This document shows positions 15,093-22,804 of a stretch of DNA of 64,000 bases, in pieces (the first letter of the stretch is position 1; every line of letters begins with the position of its first letter). This DNA is from DAOUKH01 sp965207995 (lineage in GTDB: Bacteria; Chloroflexota; Dehalococcoidia; SHYB01), in assembly GCA_965207995.1 (NCBI GenBank), contig OZ242299.1, positions 2,418,001 to 2,482,000 on the forward strand, in the 5' to 3' direction. A program made the position numbers and the translations under genes. Below the pieces are notes generated by a model. That model searched no databases, had not been told where the DNA came from, and saw nothing but the letters and a program-made list of their open reading frames with translations.

Positions 15093-15746
15093 CTAGGCCT
15101 CCGAGTCGAGGCGCTGCTGGACCTGCGTGAGCTTGTCTTCGAGGCGGCGCTGGCCGATGGCGAGGGTGAGGTCGCCCCGGGTGCGTTCGAGGACGCCGCG
15201 CAGCATGTCCGTCGTCCGGCGCAGGTTGCCGGTAAGCGCGTCGGGGAAGTCGATCGTGACCAGGACGTTGTAGATGTCGTCCATCGAGGCCAGCAGGTCC
15301 TCGCAGCGCGAGACCTCGCCGCGGCGGAGCGCGTCGAGCAGGTGCCGGCGCATCTCGCTGGCGCCCTCGCCGAGCCCGTTCAGATAGGGGGCGTAGGCAA
15401 CGCCCAGCTCCTCCGGCGAGGGAAGCGGCGCGCCGGACGCGACGGCCAGCGTGACGTTCGCCTCGGCGAACTCCTTCTGCGCCGTGTCGACGTAGCCGGT
15501 GTAGCTCAGGTCGGGGTGGTCGGCCGTCGCCGCCCCGATCTCGCGGAGCTGCGCCCCGGCCTCGTCGAGAAGGTCGCGGGCCGTCTCGAACTCGTGGCGG
15601 TGCACCGCCCGGATCGCGTTCGCCGAGCTGCGCACCACCGTGCGCGAGAGGGTGTAGGCCGACTCGCGGGCGGCGTGCTTCTCGGTAAGCTCGCCGCGGA
15701 TGCGGTCGGCGATCTCGTCGAGGTTTGCCGTCGGCAGGTCGTTCAA
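15093..15746 (-). CDS. Translin-family protein
   Basis: All-helical protein of 217 residues resembling archaeal/bacterial translins, which bind single-stranded RNA or DNA as ring multimers. Family marks are EFETARDLLDEA, the YLNGLGEGASEMRRHLLDALRRGE helix pair and DFPDALTGNLRRTTDMLRGVLERTRGDL near the end. The TRAX catalytic acidic residues cannot be assigned. The ATG is 27 bases downstream of the FmdB-like gene, so both probably share a transcript. Function in bacteria is not established. Confidence 0.75.
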   Translation of the reverse strand: MNDLPTANLDEIADRIRGELTEKHAARESAYTLSRTVVRSSANAIRAVHRHEFETARDLLDEAGAQLREIGAATADHPDLSYTGYVDTAQKEFAEANVTLAVASGAPLPSPEELGVAYAPYLNGLGEGASEMRRHLLDALRRGEVSRCEDLLASMDDIYNVLVTIDFPDALTGNLRRTTDMLRGVLERTRGDLTLAIGQRRLEDKLTQVQQRLDSEA

Positions 15747-15773
15747 GAGAAGCTCAGAAGTGCGGTCGGAGCG

Positions 15774-16118
15774 CTACAGCTCGTCGATGGGGGACGGCAT
15801 CGTGCCGTCGCGGGCGGCGTCGATCATGTCGCGGGCCTCGCTCGGCATGTCGACGCCAAGCTGTTCGAGGCGCTGCTCCGTCCACCGCCCGATGTTGCGC
15901 GGGTCCTTGTAGTAGTCGTCGCCGGCCACCGCCGAGGGCGGGCCGGAATCTTCCCATACCGATGCCATGCTCTTGGCGACGGCGAACCGCGAGATCACCC
16001 GCGCCGTCTCCGTCGACGAGCAGTGCTCGCAGGGCGGGTTCTCCGGCTCGCTGATCGTCCGCACAAACAGGGACGTCCGGCGTCCGCAGCTCCGGCACCC
16101 ATACTCGTAGACCGGCAT
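15774..16118 (-). CDS. FmdB-type zinc-ribbon protein
   Basis: A 114-residue protein beginning MPVYEYGCRSCGRRTSLF, the hallmark of FmdB putative regulatory proteins, with CRSC and CEHC as the zinc knuckles (residues 8-11 and about 31-34). The C-terminal part (DPRNIGRWTEQRLEQLGVDMP) is specific to this protein. The ATG at 16118 fits the family start; a longer reading would add an unrelated stretch. Role unknown; a second FmdB-type protein is at 18355. Confidence 0.8.
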   Translation of the reverse strand: MPVYEYGCRSCGRRTSLFVRTISEPENPPCEHCSSTETARVISRFAVAKSMASVWEDSGPPSAVAGDDYYKDPRNIGRWTEQRLEQLGVDMPSEARDMIDAARDGTMPSPIDEL

Positions 16119-16185
16119 CGACTCACCTCGGCGCCCAGGGAAGGCGCGGGACGATTCTAGCACGGCGGGAGGCCTCGACCCCTGT

Positions 16186-16243
16186 TTGACGGCCCTGAAG
16201 AGCGCGTGCTACGGTGCCCGCGCTTCGAGACCCACCCTGGAGG
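16186..16243 (+). promoter_or_regulatory. Promoter and Shine-Dalgarno of the SMP-30 gene
   Basis: TTGACG (16186-16191), 18 bases, TACGGT (16210-16215), preceded by TGC (extended -10). TGGAGG at 16238-16243 lies seven bases before the GTG at 16251 and decides that start over the GTG at 16206. Confidence 0.5.
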
Positions 16244-16250
16244 CGGCGCC

Positions 16251-17117
16251 GTGGCTGAGGGCGATTTCGTCATTGAGTCCGAAGAGTTCCGGGCGATTTT
16301 GACGCCCGATTCCAAGGTCGAGAAGATCGCCGGGGGCTTCGGCTTCACCGAGGGGCCGGTGTGGATGGGCGACCATCTCATCTTCAGCGACCTGCGGAAG
16401 GACCGGCTGCACCGTTGGTCGGCTGAGGACGGGCTGTCCGTCTTCCGCGAGCCGACGGGCCATGTCAACGGGAACACCCGCGACCTTGAGGGGCGGCTCG
16501 TCACCGCCGGCCACGTCAGCCGCAACCTCCAGCGGACCGAACACGACGGCTCGGTGACCATCCTCGCCGATCACTACGAAGGCATGCATCTGAGCTCGCC
16601 GAACGACCTCGTGGTGAAGTCCGACGGCGCGATATGGTTCACCGACCCTCCCTACATGGTCACGCCGGAGGAGCAGGAACTGCCGTTGTCCTACGTCTTC
16701 CGCTTCGACCCCGCGGACGGCTCTCTGAACCCAGTCACCGGCGACCTCGACCGGCCGAACGGGCTCTGCTTCTCCCCTGACGAGAGCCTGCTGTACATCG
16801 CCGACTCCGCACGGAAGCACGTGCGCCTCTTCACGGTCGTCGACGGTGTCCGGCTCGAGGGCGGGCACGTCTTCTGCGAGATTGAGCCGGGCATTCCCGA
16901 CGGCATGCGCGTCGATACCGAGGGCCGGCTGTATTCGACCGCCCTGGACGGCGTGCACGTCTATTCGACGGACGGGAAGCGCCTGGGCAAGATACTCACG
17001 CCCGAGACGGCGGCGAACTGCTCCTTCGGCGGCGACGGCGACCATACCCTGTTCATCACGGCGAGCACGGAAGTCCACGCCGTGACGCTGGCCGCGGCCG
17101 GCGTGCCGGGGCGGTAG
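16251..17117 (+). CDS. SMP-30/gluconolactonase-family hydrolase
   Basis: Six-bladed beta-propeller of 288 residues, likely a calcium-dependent lactonase acting in the cytoplasm. FTEGPVWMGDHLIFSDLRKDRLHRW contains the metal-binding Glu of the family; SSPNDLVVKSDGAIWFTDPPY and DRPNGLCFSPDESLLYIADS carry the conserved Asn and Asp ligands. The gene is two bases ahead of the quinone oxidoreductase GTG, so they form an operon. A substrate cannot be read from sequence; sugar lactones or organophosphate-like esters are known in the family. Confidence 0.85.
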   Translation: MAEGDFVIESEEFRAILTPDSKVEKIAGGFGFTEGPVWMGDHLIFSDLRKDRLHRWSAEDGLSVFREPTGHVNGNTRDLEGRLVTAGHVSRNLQRTEHDGSVTILADHYEGMHLSSPNDLVVKSDGAIWFTDPPYMVTPEEQELPLSYVFRFDPADGSLNPVTGDLDRPNGLCFSPDESLLYIADSARKHVRLFTVVDGVRLEGGHVFCEIEPGIPDGMRVDTEGRLYSTALDGVHVYSTDGKRLGKILTPETAANCSFGGDGDHTLFITASTEVHAVTLAAAGVPGR

Positions 17118-17119
17118 CG

Positions 17120-18103
17120 GTGCGCGCCGCCGTCATCACCGAGACCGGCGGGCCGGAAGTCCTCCAGGTCCGAGAGGTCGAGATGCCGGAGCCGGGGCCC
17201 GAAGAGGCGCTGGTGAAGATCCACGCTTCGGCCTTGAACCGGGCCGATCTGAGTCAACGCCGAGGAGGCTACCCGGCACCCCCCGGCATTCGTTCCGACG
17301 TGCCGGGCCTGGAGATGGCGGGCGAGGTCGTCGCCGTTGGGTCCCGGGTGACGCAGGTGACGGTCGGCGACCGCGTCTGCGCGCTGCTCGGCGGCGGGGG
17401 CTACGCGGAGTACACGGCTATCGACCAGGCCATGGCGGCGCCCATTCCCGAGGAAATGAGCTACACCGATGCGGCGTCCATCCCCGAGGTCTTCTTCACC
17501 GCCTACGACGCGCTGTTCAACTGGTGCAATCTGACGATGGGGGAGCGCGCGCTGATTCACGCCGCGGGGAGCGGCGTCGGGGTTGCGGCGGTGCAACTGG
17601 CCAAGGCGGCGGGGGCGACCGTGTTCGGCACGGCAAGCTCGGACGAGAAGCTGGACAAGGCGAAGGCGCTCGGCCTCGACGTCGGGGTCAACTACCACAC
17701 CAAGAACTTCGCCAAGGTCGTGGAGCGCAAGACCGGGGGGCGGGGCGTCGACGTGATTCTCGACGTCGTGGGCGCGCCCTACTGGAACGACAACATTGCC
17801 TCGCTGGCCATCAGGGGCCGGATGGTGCTGGTCGGCACGATGGGCGGAGGCAAGCTCGAGGCCAACATCGCCGCGCTGATGCCGAAGCGGCTCAGCGTCT
17901 TCGGCACGGTGCTGCGGATGCGCGCGCCATCGGAAAAGGCCCGCATCACCGACCAGTTCAAGCGCCACGTGCTGCCGCTCTTCCACGAGGGGCGGCTCCG
18001 CCCGGTCGTCGACCGCGTCTTTTCGCTGGACGAGGTGGCTGAGGCGCACCGGTACATGGAGAGCAACGCCAACTTCGGGAAGATTGTCCTGCAGGTGGTG
18101 TAG
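17120..18103 (+). CDS. NADPH:quinone oxidoreductase-like MDR protein
   Basis: Zinc-free medium-chain reductase of 327 residues, closest in pattern to the PIG3/Qor group. MRAAVITETGGPEVLQVREV opens it; ALNRADLSQRRGGYPAPPG is the PIG3-type substrate loop, with no zinc-ligand cysteine or histidine; and HAAGSGVGVAAVQLAKAAGA near residue 148 is the NADPH-binding turn. It starts with GTG two bases after the SMP-30 stop. It ends next to repeat copy B. Confidence 0.87.
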   Translation: MRAAVITETGGPEVLQVREVEMPEPGPEEALVKIHASALNRADLSQRRGGYPAPPGIRSDVPGLEMAGEVVAVGSRVTQVTVGDRVCALLGGGGYAEYTAIDQAMAAPIPEEMSYTDAASIPEVFFTAYDALFNWCNLTMGERALIHAAGSGVGVAAVQLAKAAGATVFGTASSDEKLDKAKALGLDVGVNYHTKNFAKVVERKTGGRGVDVILDVVGAPYWNDNIASLAIRGRMVLVGTMGGGKLEANIAALMPKRLSVFGTVLRMRAPSEKARITDQFKRHVLPLFHEGRLRPVVDRVFSLDEVAEAHRYMESNANFGKIVLQVV

Positions 18104-18142
18104 GCGGGGCTCCTTCGGAGTTCCTTGCGGAGCCTTGTGCCG

Positions 18143-18258
18143 AGCAAAGAGCAGCGCCCGCGGGCGCTCGCGCGCCTGGCGGCGCGCGCCCTCTCTCAAA
18201 TCTCCCCCAGAGGGGGAGAGGTCGGAGGGGAGGGCGCTTCGCGAATCGCCCCTACGAG
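18143..18258 (+). repeat. Dispersed multi-hairpin repeat (copy B)
   Basis: The most complete copy. In order: AGCGCCCGCGGGCGCT (perfect palindrome, about 18152-18167), GCGCGCCTGGCGGCGCGC (7-bp stem, 4-base loop), CCCTCTCTCAAAT, CTCCCCCAGAGGGGGAG (7-bp stem), then GGGCGCTTCGCGAATCGCCCC. Lies between the quinone reductase and the second FmdB-type gene. Confidence 0.75.
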
Positions 18259-18293
18259 AGGGGATGCGGAAGCCCCGTCGGATGCCACTCGCT

Positions 18294-18302
18294 TGCTATA
18301 AT
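18294..18302 (+). promoter_or_regulatory. Extended -10 of the 18355 gene
   Basis: TGCTATAAT is a consensus extended -10, about 53 bases upstream of the ATG. Confidence 0.55.
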
Positions 18303-18354
18303 GGGCCTGACCGAGGCCGACGGGCCTGCGCCGGGCGCGAACGAGGCGAACGAG

Positions 18355-18621
18355 ATGCCGACCTATCCTAGACACTGCATCCCCTGCGACGAGAACTTCG
18401 AGTTGCGGCGCAGCATTCGGGACGACTCGCCGATGGCCTGTCCCACGTGCGGCACAACCGAGACCGAGGCGCGCTTCGATCAGCTCCCCACGATGTTCAC
18501 CCGCAAGATCGACCATCCCGATTCGCCCCTCGACGACCTGCCGGGGGCGGAGACGATGCGCAAGCAGGCCGACTACGCGATCAACAAGACGCTCAAAGAC
18601 ATGGGCATGAGCCCGTACTAG
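18355..18621 (+). CDS. Small FmdB-like zinc-ribbon protein
   Basis: An 88-residue protein starting MPTYPRHCIPCDENFELRRS, with CIPC and CPTC knuckles near residues 8-11 and 32-35, like the FmdB ribbon. The remainder is hydrophilic and ends in KTLKDMGMSPY. The frame is open upstream to 18301, but that would begin inside the promoter. Flanked on both sides by copies of the hairpin repeat. Function unknown. Confidence 0.7.
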   Translation: MPTYPRHCIPCDENFELRRSIRDDSPMACPTCGTTETEARFDQLPTMFTRKIDHPDSPLDDLPGAETMRKQADYAINKTLKDMGMSPY

Positions 18622-18688
18622 AACGGCTCGTCTCCGTCATTCTCACTTTTCGACGTATGCGCCCAAGGTTGATGTAGCCGTCGCCGAG

Positions 18689-18953
18689 TAAAGAGCAGCG
18701 CCCTGCGGGCGCTCGCGCGCCTGACGGCGCGCGCCCTCTCTCAGCCTCTCCCAGAGGAGACCTTTGCGAAACTGGCGCTGACGACGCTGTGGACGTTGGC
18801 GCACCCCTCCCCCCACCCCAACCCTCTCCCAGCGGGAGAGGGGGCGGACCGCCCTGCGGGCGCTCGCGCGCCTGGCGGCGCGCGCCCTCTCTCAGTCTCT
18901 CCCAGAGGGAGAGAGGCTTAAGGCGGCCCCCCAGAGGGGGAGAGGTGGGAGGG
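18689..18953 (+). repeat. Two tandem copies of the hairpin repeat (copy C)
   Basis: Copy C1 (about 18689-18770) and C2 (about 18850-18953) each hold GCGCCCTGCGGGCGCTC, then CGCGCGCCTG(G/A)CGGCGCGCG, then CCCTCTCTCA and an oligo-C/oligo-G hairpin. C2 continues into the tenA coding region, whose last 12 codons it encodes. Nothing else is seen in the 296-base gap 18622-18917. Confidence 0.75.
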
Positions 18954-19601
18954 CTGCCCGGCGTAGCCCATGTCGAAGAAGTCGAGCTCGTAGCGGAGCG
19001 TGACCTCGAAGAGGCGCGCCACGCGCTCCTCCTGTTCAGACGTCAGTTCGAGCGCGTCCAGCGCTGAGAAGAGCCCGCGCACGAAGTTCTCGAACTCCGG
19101 CGAGGCGTGCACCGCGGTCCAGTCGCGGTAGATGGGGGTCTTGGGAGCGGCGCCGCGCGCGGCGTTGCGCGCGGGCCAGTCGAGGTAGGTCCCCTCGGTG
19201 ACCGCGAGCACGGTGAGGATTTCGGCGAAGCCGCCCTCGTAGGCGGTGCGCCCCATCAGGTTGCCCATTGCGCGCGTGGTGGGCTCGCGGGCCGCGCCCT
19301 GGTACCGGTCCGGCGGCCATCCCCATGACTCGAAGGTGTTGGTGAACAGGACCTCCTCGCCCTGGAGGATTTCGTGGAGGAAGGCGGCGAGCGGGCGCGC
19401 CGCGTCCATGCTGGGCGCTTTCGCGACGCCGAGGGCGATGAGGACGACGAAGTCCTGGAAGAAGGCGTAGTCCTGGACGAAGTAGCGCTGGAACTTCTCC
19501 AGGGGCAGCGTGTCGTCGCAGAGCTCACGGGGGAACGCGTGCTCGACGACGCGCTCCCAGAGCTCCCGGTTCCGCTCGCGCAGCCGCTCGAACCTCGACA
19601 T
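18918..19601 (-). CDS. TenA/thiaminase-2 family protein
   Basis: Helical-bundle protein of 227 residues from the ATG at 19601. LWERVVEHAFPRELCDDTLPLEKFQRYFVQDYAFFQDF is typical of TenA, which salvages thiamin breakdown products. The position of the active-site cysteine in classical TenA reads LTVLAVTEGTYLDW, without cysteine, which suggests the TenA_E-type subgroup with a glutamate in its place. The C-terminal residues QPSHLSPSGGPP are encoded by repeat copy C2. A minus-strand TATAGT (19638-19633) lies 32 bases upstream. No thiamin genes are adjacent. Confidence 0.8.
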   Translation of the reverse strand: MSRFERLRERNRELWERVVEHAFPRELCDDTLPLEKFQRYFVQDYAFFQDFVVLIALGVAKAPSMDAARPLAAFLHEILQGEEVLFTNTFESWGWPPDRYQGAAREPTTRAMGNLMGRTAYEGGFAEILTVLAVTEGTYLDWPARNAARGAAPKTPIYRDWTAVHASPEFENFVRGLFSALDALELTSEQEERVARLFEVTLRYELDFFDMGYAGQPSHLSPSGGPP

Positions 19602-19714
19602 CGCCCGCTCCTTTGCCCCCAGCCGTGCGCCTACTATAGCGGCGGCTTGTGGGCCGCGCGTCGGCGCGGTTACCATGGACGCGCCCACTGCCGTGGGCGG
19701 AGAGGACTCCAGCC

Positions 19715-20089
19715 ATGTACCGAGCGCAGGCGATCACCTTCGGGCGGCTGCACACCTGGACGCTGTCGTTCTACTACGACAAGGCGGCGGACGTGCTCAC
19801 GATTCGCGCGCCGTGGCGGCAGGAAGGCGTCTGGGTGGAGCTCCCCGAGCAGGTGCGGGTGTACGTCGACCGGCAGACGGGCGAGGGGTTCGCGTTCGAG
19901 ATCGGCGCTTTTCGTTCGGGCTTCCTCGCTAAGCGCCCCGACCTCGCCGAGATGTGGCGGCAGGTCGACCCTTCTCCCATGGCCCTGCGGCGCATGGAGA
20001 ACACTCCCTTCATCCGGGGCTTCCTCACCCACGTGCAGCAGCTCGCCTGGGAGCGCGACCGCCAACTCGATCCCGCACGACTCGGCTGA
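19715..20089 (+). CDS. Hypothetical protein with DUF2283-like segment
   Basis: A 124-residue soluble protein. The central stretch SFYYDKAADVLTIRAPWRQ with VRVYVDRQTGEGFAFEIGAF loosely resembles the short beta-rich DUF2283 family, but the match is weak. The ATG at 19715 has no strong Shine-Dalgarno sequence; an earlier in-frame start would add a proline-rich stretch. The amidase gene starts 15 bases after the stop, so they are probably co-transcribed. Function unknown. Confidence 0.6.
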   Translation: MYRAQAITFGRLHTWTLSFYYDKAADVLTIRAPWRQEGVWVELPEQVRVYVDRQTGEGFAFEIGAFRSGFLAKRPDLAEMWRQVDPSPMALRRMENTPFIRGFLTHVQQLAWERDRQLDPARLG

Positions 20090-20104
20090 CGGTCCGAGAC
20101 CGAC

Positions 20105-21517
20105 GTGACCGACCTCGACCTCTGCTTCCTTCCCCTCTCCGAGGCGGCGTATCTCATCAGGAGCCGCAGGCTCTCCCCCGTCGAGCTGATGCGCGCCGTG
20201 GTAGCGCGGCTGAAGGACGTCGAGCCGAAGCTTAACGCCTTCATTCACGTCTACGGCGAGCACGAGCTTGACGACCGCGCCCGCGTCGCAGAGCAGGAGA
20301 TCGCCCGCGGCGTCTACCGCGGCCCTCTGCACGGCCTCCCCATCACGATCAAGGACCTCTACGACATCGCCGGCACGCCGACTACGTGCGCCTCGGCCGC
20401 CCGTTTCGACCATTTGGCCGCGGAGCATGCCTTCACGGTGCAGCGGCTGCTCGAGGCCGGGGCCATCATTCTCGGCAAGACGAACCTCACCGAGTTCGCC
20501 GTCGATCTGCCCGGCCCCCGCTACGGCTGGGCACGCAACCCCTGGAATCTCGACCACATTCCCGGCTACTCGAGCAGCGGCTCGGGCGCGGCGATCGCGG
20601 CCGGGGTCGGCTTTGCCACGATGGGCAGCGACACCGGCGGGTCGATCCGCATTCCCGCCGCCTTCTCGTCGTGCGTGGGCATCAAGCCGACCTACGGTCG
20701 GGTGAGCCGGCGCGGCATCTTTCCGCTTGCCTGGAGCCTCGACCACGCCGGCCCGCTGGCGCGGACGGTGAGCGGGGCCGCCGCCACCCTGGGCGTGGTG
20801 GCAGGCTACGACCCCCAGGACCCGACGTCGTCGAAAGCCGCCGTACCGGTGTACTCCAGCGGCATCAGCGCGGGCGTGAAGGGGCTGCGGGTCGGCGTCC
20901 CTTGGGCGGAGCTGGACGAGACCGTCGACCCTGGGGTACGGAAGCTGTTCGAGGACGCCATCGCGACCCTGCGCGGGCTCGGCGCCGAAGTGCAAGACGT
21001 GGCGCTGCCCCATTTCGGCCATACCTGGACCGCCCTCGGCGCGATCATTCGCACCGAGCAGGCCGCGGTCCACGCCACCTTGATCCGGTCGCGGCGGCAC
21101 CTCTACGGCAAGAGTCTCGGCGACCGCATCGCCGGGGCGCTGCTTCGGCCCGCGGTGCAGTACATCGAGGCGCAGCGGCTGCGGACGCTCATCAAGCGCG
21201 ACTTCGACGGAGCCCTGGGGAAGGTCGACGTGATCGCCACGCCCACCATCCCGATCTTCCCGTACCGCATCGACGCCAACGTGTCGGGCGGGGCCGGCGA
21301 GGGCGCGCTGACGACGAAGTTCACCCCGCCCTCGAACCTGACCGGCCTGCCCACGATCTCGGTGCCCTGCGGCTTCGGTCCCGCCGGGGATCCGGGCGAG
21401 GGCCTACCCGCCGGCCTCCAGCTCATTGGGCGCGCCTTCGAGGAGGGGCTGTTGTTCCGCGCGGCGCATGCTTACGAGCAGGCCACCGAGTGGCACAAGA
21501 TGCGCCCGCCGCTCTAG
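20105..21517 (+). CDS. Amidase-signature hydrolase
   Basis: Hydrolyses a C-N amide bond; 470 residues. The Ser-cisSer-Lys triad is complete: Lys83 in PITIKDLYD, cis-Ser158 in GYSSSGSGAA and nucleophile Ser180 in GSDTGGSIRIPAA. It resembles GatA, but no gatB or gatC is adjacent and the N-terminus differs, so a stand-alone catabolic amidase is likelier. Starts with GTG. It lies upstream of an acyl-CoA dehydrogenase and an amidohydrolase on the same strand, although the dehydrogenase has its own promoter. Confidence 0.88.
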   Translation: MTDLDLCFLPLSEAAYLIRSRRLSPVELMRAVVARLKDVEPKLNAFIHVYGEHELDDRARVAEQEIARGVYRGPLHGLPITIKDLYDIAGTPTTCASAARFDHLAAEHAFTVQRLLEAGAIILGKTNLTEFAVDLPGPRYGWARNPWNLDHIPGYSSSGSGAAIAAGVGFATMGSDTGGSIRIPAAFSSCVGIKPTYGRVSRRGIFPLAWSLDHAGPLARTVSGAAATLGVVAGYDPQDPTSSKAAVPVYSSGISAGVKGLRVGVPWAELDETVDPGVRKLFEDAIATLRGLGAEVQDVALPHFGHTWTALGAIIRTEQAAVHATLIRSRRHLYGKSLGDRIAGALLRPAVQYIEAQRLRTLIKRDFDGALGKVDVIATPTIPIFPYRIDANVSGGAGEGALTTKFTPPSNLTGLPTISVPCGFGPAGDPGEGLPAGLQLIGRAFEEGLLFRAAHAYEQATEWHKMRPPL

Positions 21518-21531
21518 TCCGGGGGTCTCGG

Positions 21532-21582
21532 TGCTACAATGGCGCCGTCCGGGCGCCCTGCCCCGGACTTCCGACCCGGAGG
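21532..21582 (+). promoter_or_regulatory. Extended -10 and Shine-Dalgarno of the 21588 gene
   Basis: TGCTACAAT at 21532-21540, and GGAGG at 21578-21582, five bases before the GTG start. Confidence 0.5.
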
Positions 21583-21587
21583 CGCTC

Positions 21588-22775
21588 GTGGACTTCCTTT
21601 CGACGCCGCAAGAGGACGCCTTCCGCGCCGAGATCCGCGACTGGCTCGATGAGACGCTTCCGCCGAACTGGCGGCTCACCGTCGGCAACGACACCGACGG
21701 CGATGAGCGTGAGGAATACGAGCGCGAGTTCGCCCGCAAGGCGGGCGCCAAGGGCTACCTTGCCGTCGGGTGGCCCAAGGAATACGGGGGCATGGGGTTC
21801 ACTCCCATGCAGCAGTTCATCTTCAACGAGGAGATGGCGCTGGCGAAGGCACCCCGCGGCTTCATGGGCCCCGGCGTCTATCAAGTCGGCTCGTCGCTCA
21901 TCATTCACGGTACGGAGTGGCAGAAGAAGACCTTCCTGCCGCCCATCGCCCGCGGCGAGGTGCGCTGGTGCTCGCTGCTGAGTGAGCCGAACGCCGGCTC
22001 CGACCTTGCCTCGCTGCAGACGACCGCTGTCGAAGACGGCGACGACTTCGTGGTGAACGGTCAGAAGACCTGGACCACAAACGGCCATAAGGCCGAGCAC
22101 GGCATCCTGCTCGCCCGCACCAACCGCGACGTGCCGAAGCACAAGGGGATCAGCTATTTCCTGGTCGACATGAACTGGCCGGGCATCACCGTGCAGCCGA
22201 TTATCAACATGGCCGAGGCGCACTCGATCAACTCGGTCTTCTTCGACAACGTGCGGATACCGCGCGACCGTCTGCTGGGGGAGAAGGACCAGGGCTGGTA
22301 TCTGGGTCAGACCACGCTCAACGCCGAGCGTTCCGGCGTGCGCTGGCACGTACCGCTGCAGCAGCTGTTTGACGAGATCGTCGAGTACGTTGTCGAGGCG
22401 GGGCGCAACGGCGGCTTCAATCCGATTGACGAGAATCCGGAGCTCCGAGGCAAGATCGCCGATACCTACGCCCAGATGCGCATCTCCTGGCTGCTCTCCT
22501 ACCGCGTGGTGTGGCTTCAGTCGCAGGGGGACCCGCCGAGCTACGAGTCGTCGCAGTCCAAGCTGTGGGTCACCGAGCTGACGCAGCGGGTCGTGGGTCT
22601 TGGGATGGAGATTCTGGGGCTGTACAGCCAGCTTGCACCCGGCGCGAAGCACGCCGTCCTGCACGGCAAGATGCAGAAGCTCTACCGGGCCCAGCGCGCC
22701 ATCACGCTCGGCGCGGGGACGTCGGAGATCCAGCGCAACATCATCGCCCGGCGCGGCCTGGGGATGGGCCGCTAG
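21588..22775 (+). CDS. Acyl-CoA dehydrogenase
   Basis: FAD-dependent oxidation of an acyl-CoA; 395 residues from the GTG at 21588. MDFLSTPQEDAFRAEIRDWL starts the N-terminal helical domain; WCSLLSEPNAGSDLASLQT is the flavin/substrate signature near residue 122; QKTWTTNGHKA and the C-terminal LGAGTSEIQRNIIARRGLG complete the fold. It belongs to the same subgroup as the genes at 38771 and 45254. The amidohydrolase starts 29 bases downstream. Chain length or substrate cannot be told; aromatic or branched acyl-CoAs are possible. Confidence 0.92.
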   Translation: MDFLSTPQEDAFRAEIRDWLDETLPPNWRLTVGNDTDGDEREEYEREFARKAGAKGYLAVGWPKEYGGMGFTPMQQFIFNEEMALAKAPRGFMGPGVYQVGSSLIIHGTEWQKKTFLPPIARGEVRWCSLLSEPNAGSDLASLQTTAVEDGDDFVVNGQKTWTTNGHKAEHGILLARTNRDVPKHKGISYFLVDMNWPGITVQPIINMAEAHSINSVFFDNVRIPRDRLLGEKDQGWYLGQTTLNAERSGVRWHVPLQQLFDEIVEYVVEAGRNGGFNPIDENPELRGKIADTYAQMRISWLLSYRVVWLQSQGDPPSYESSQSKLWVTELTQRVVGLGMEILGLYSQLAPGAKHAVLHGKMQKLYRAQRAITLGAGTSEIQRNIIARRGLGMGR

Positions 22776-22804
22776 CCCGTGAGTTCTTGGTGAAGGAGAA
22801 GAGG

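Noticed and set aside
14878..15096. A plus-strand open frame over the tandem repeat
   Set aside because: Its ATG at 14878 lies upstream of the predicted transcription start, its sequence is dictated by the repeat, and no Shine-Dalgarno or homology is seen.
20105..21517. GatA subunit of the amidotransferase
   Set aside because: No gatB or gatC nearby, and the flanking genes are catabolic; a stand-alone amidase fits better.
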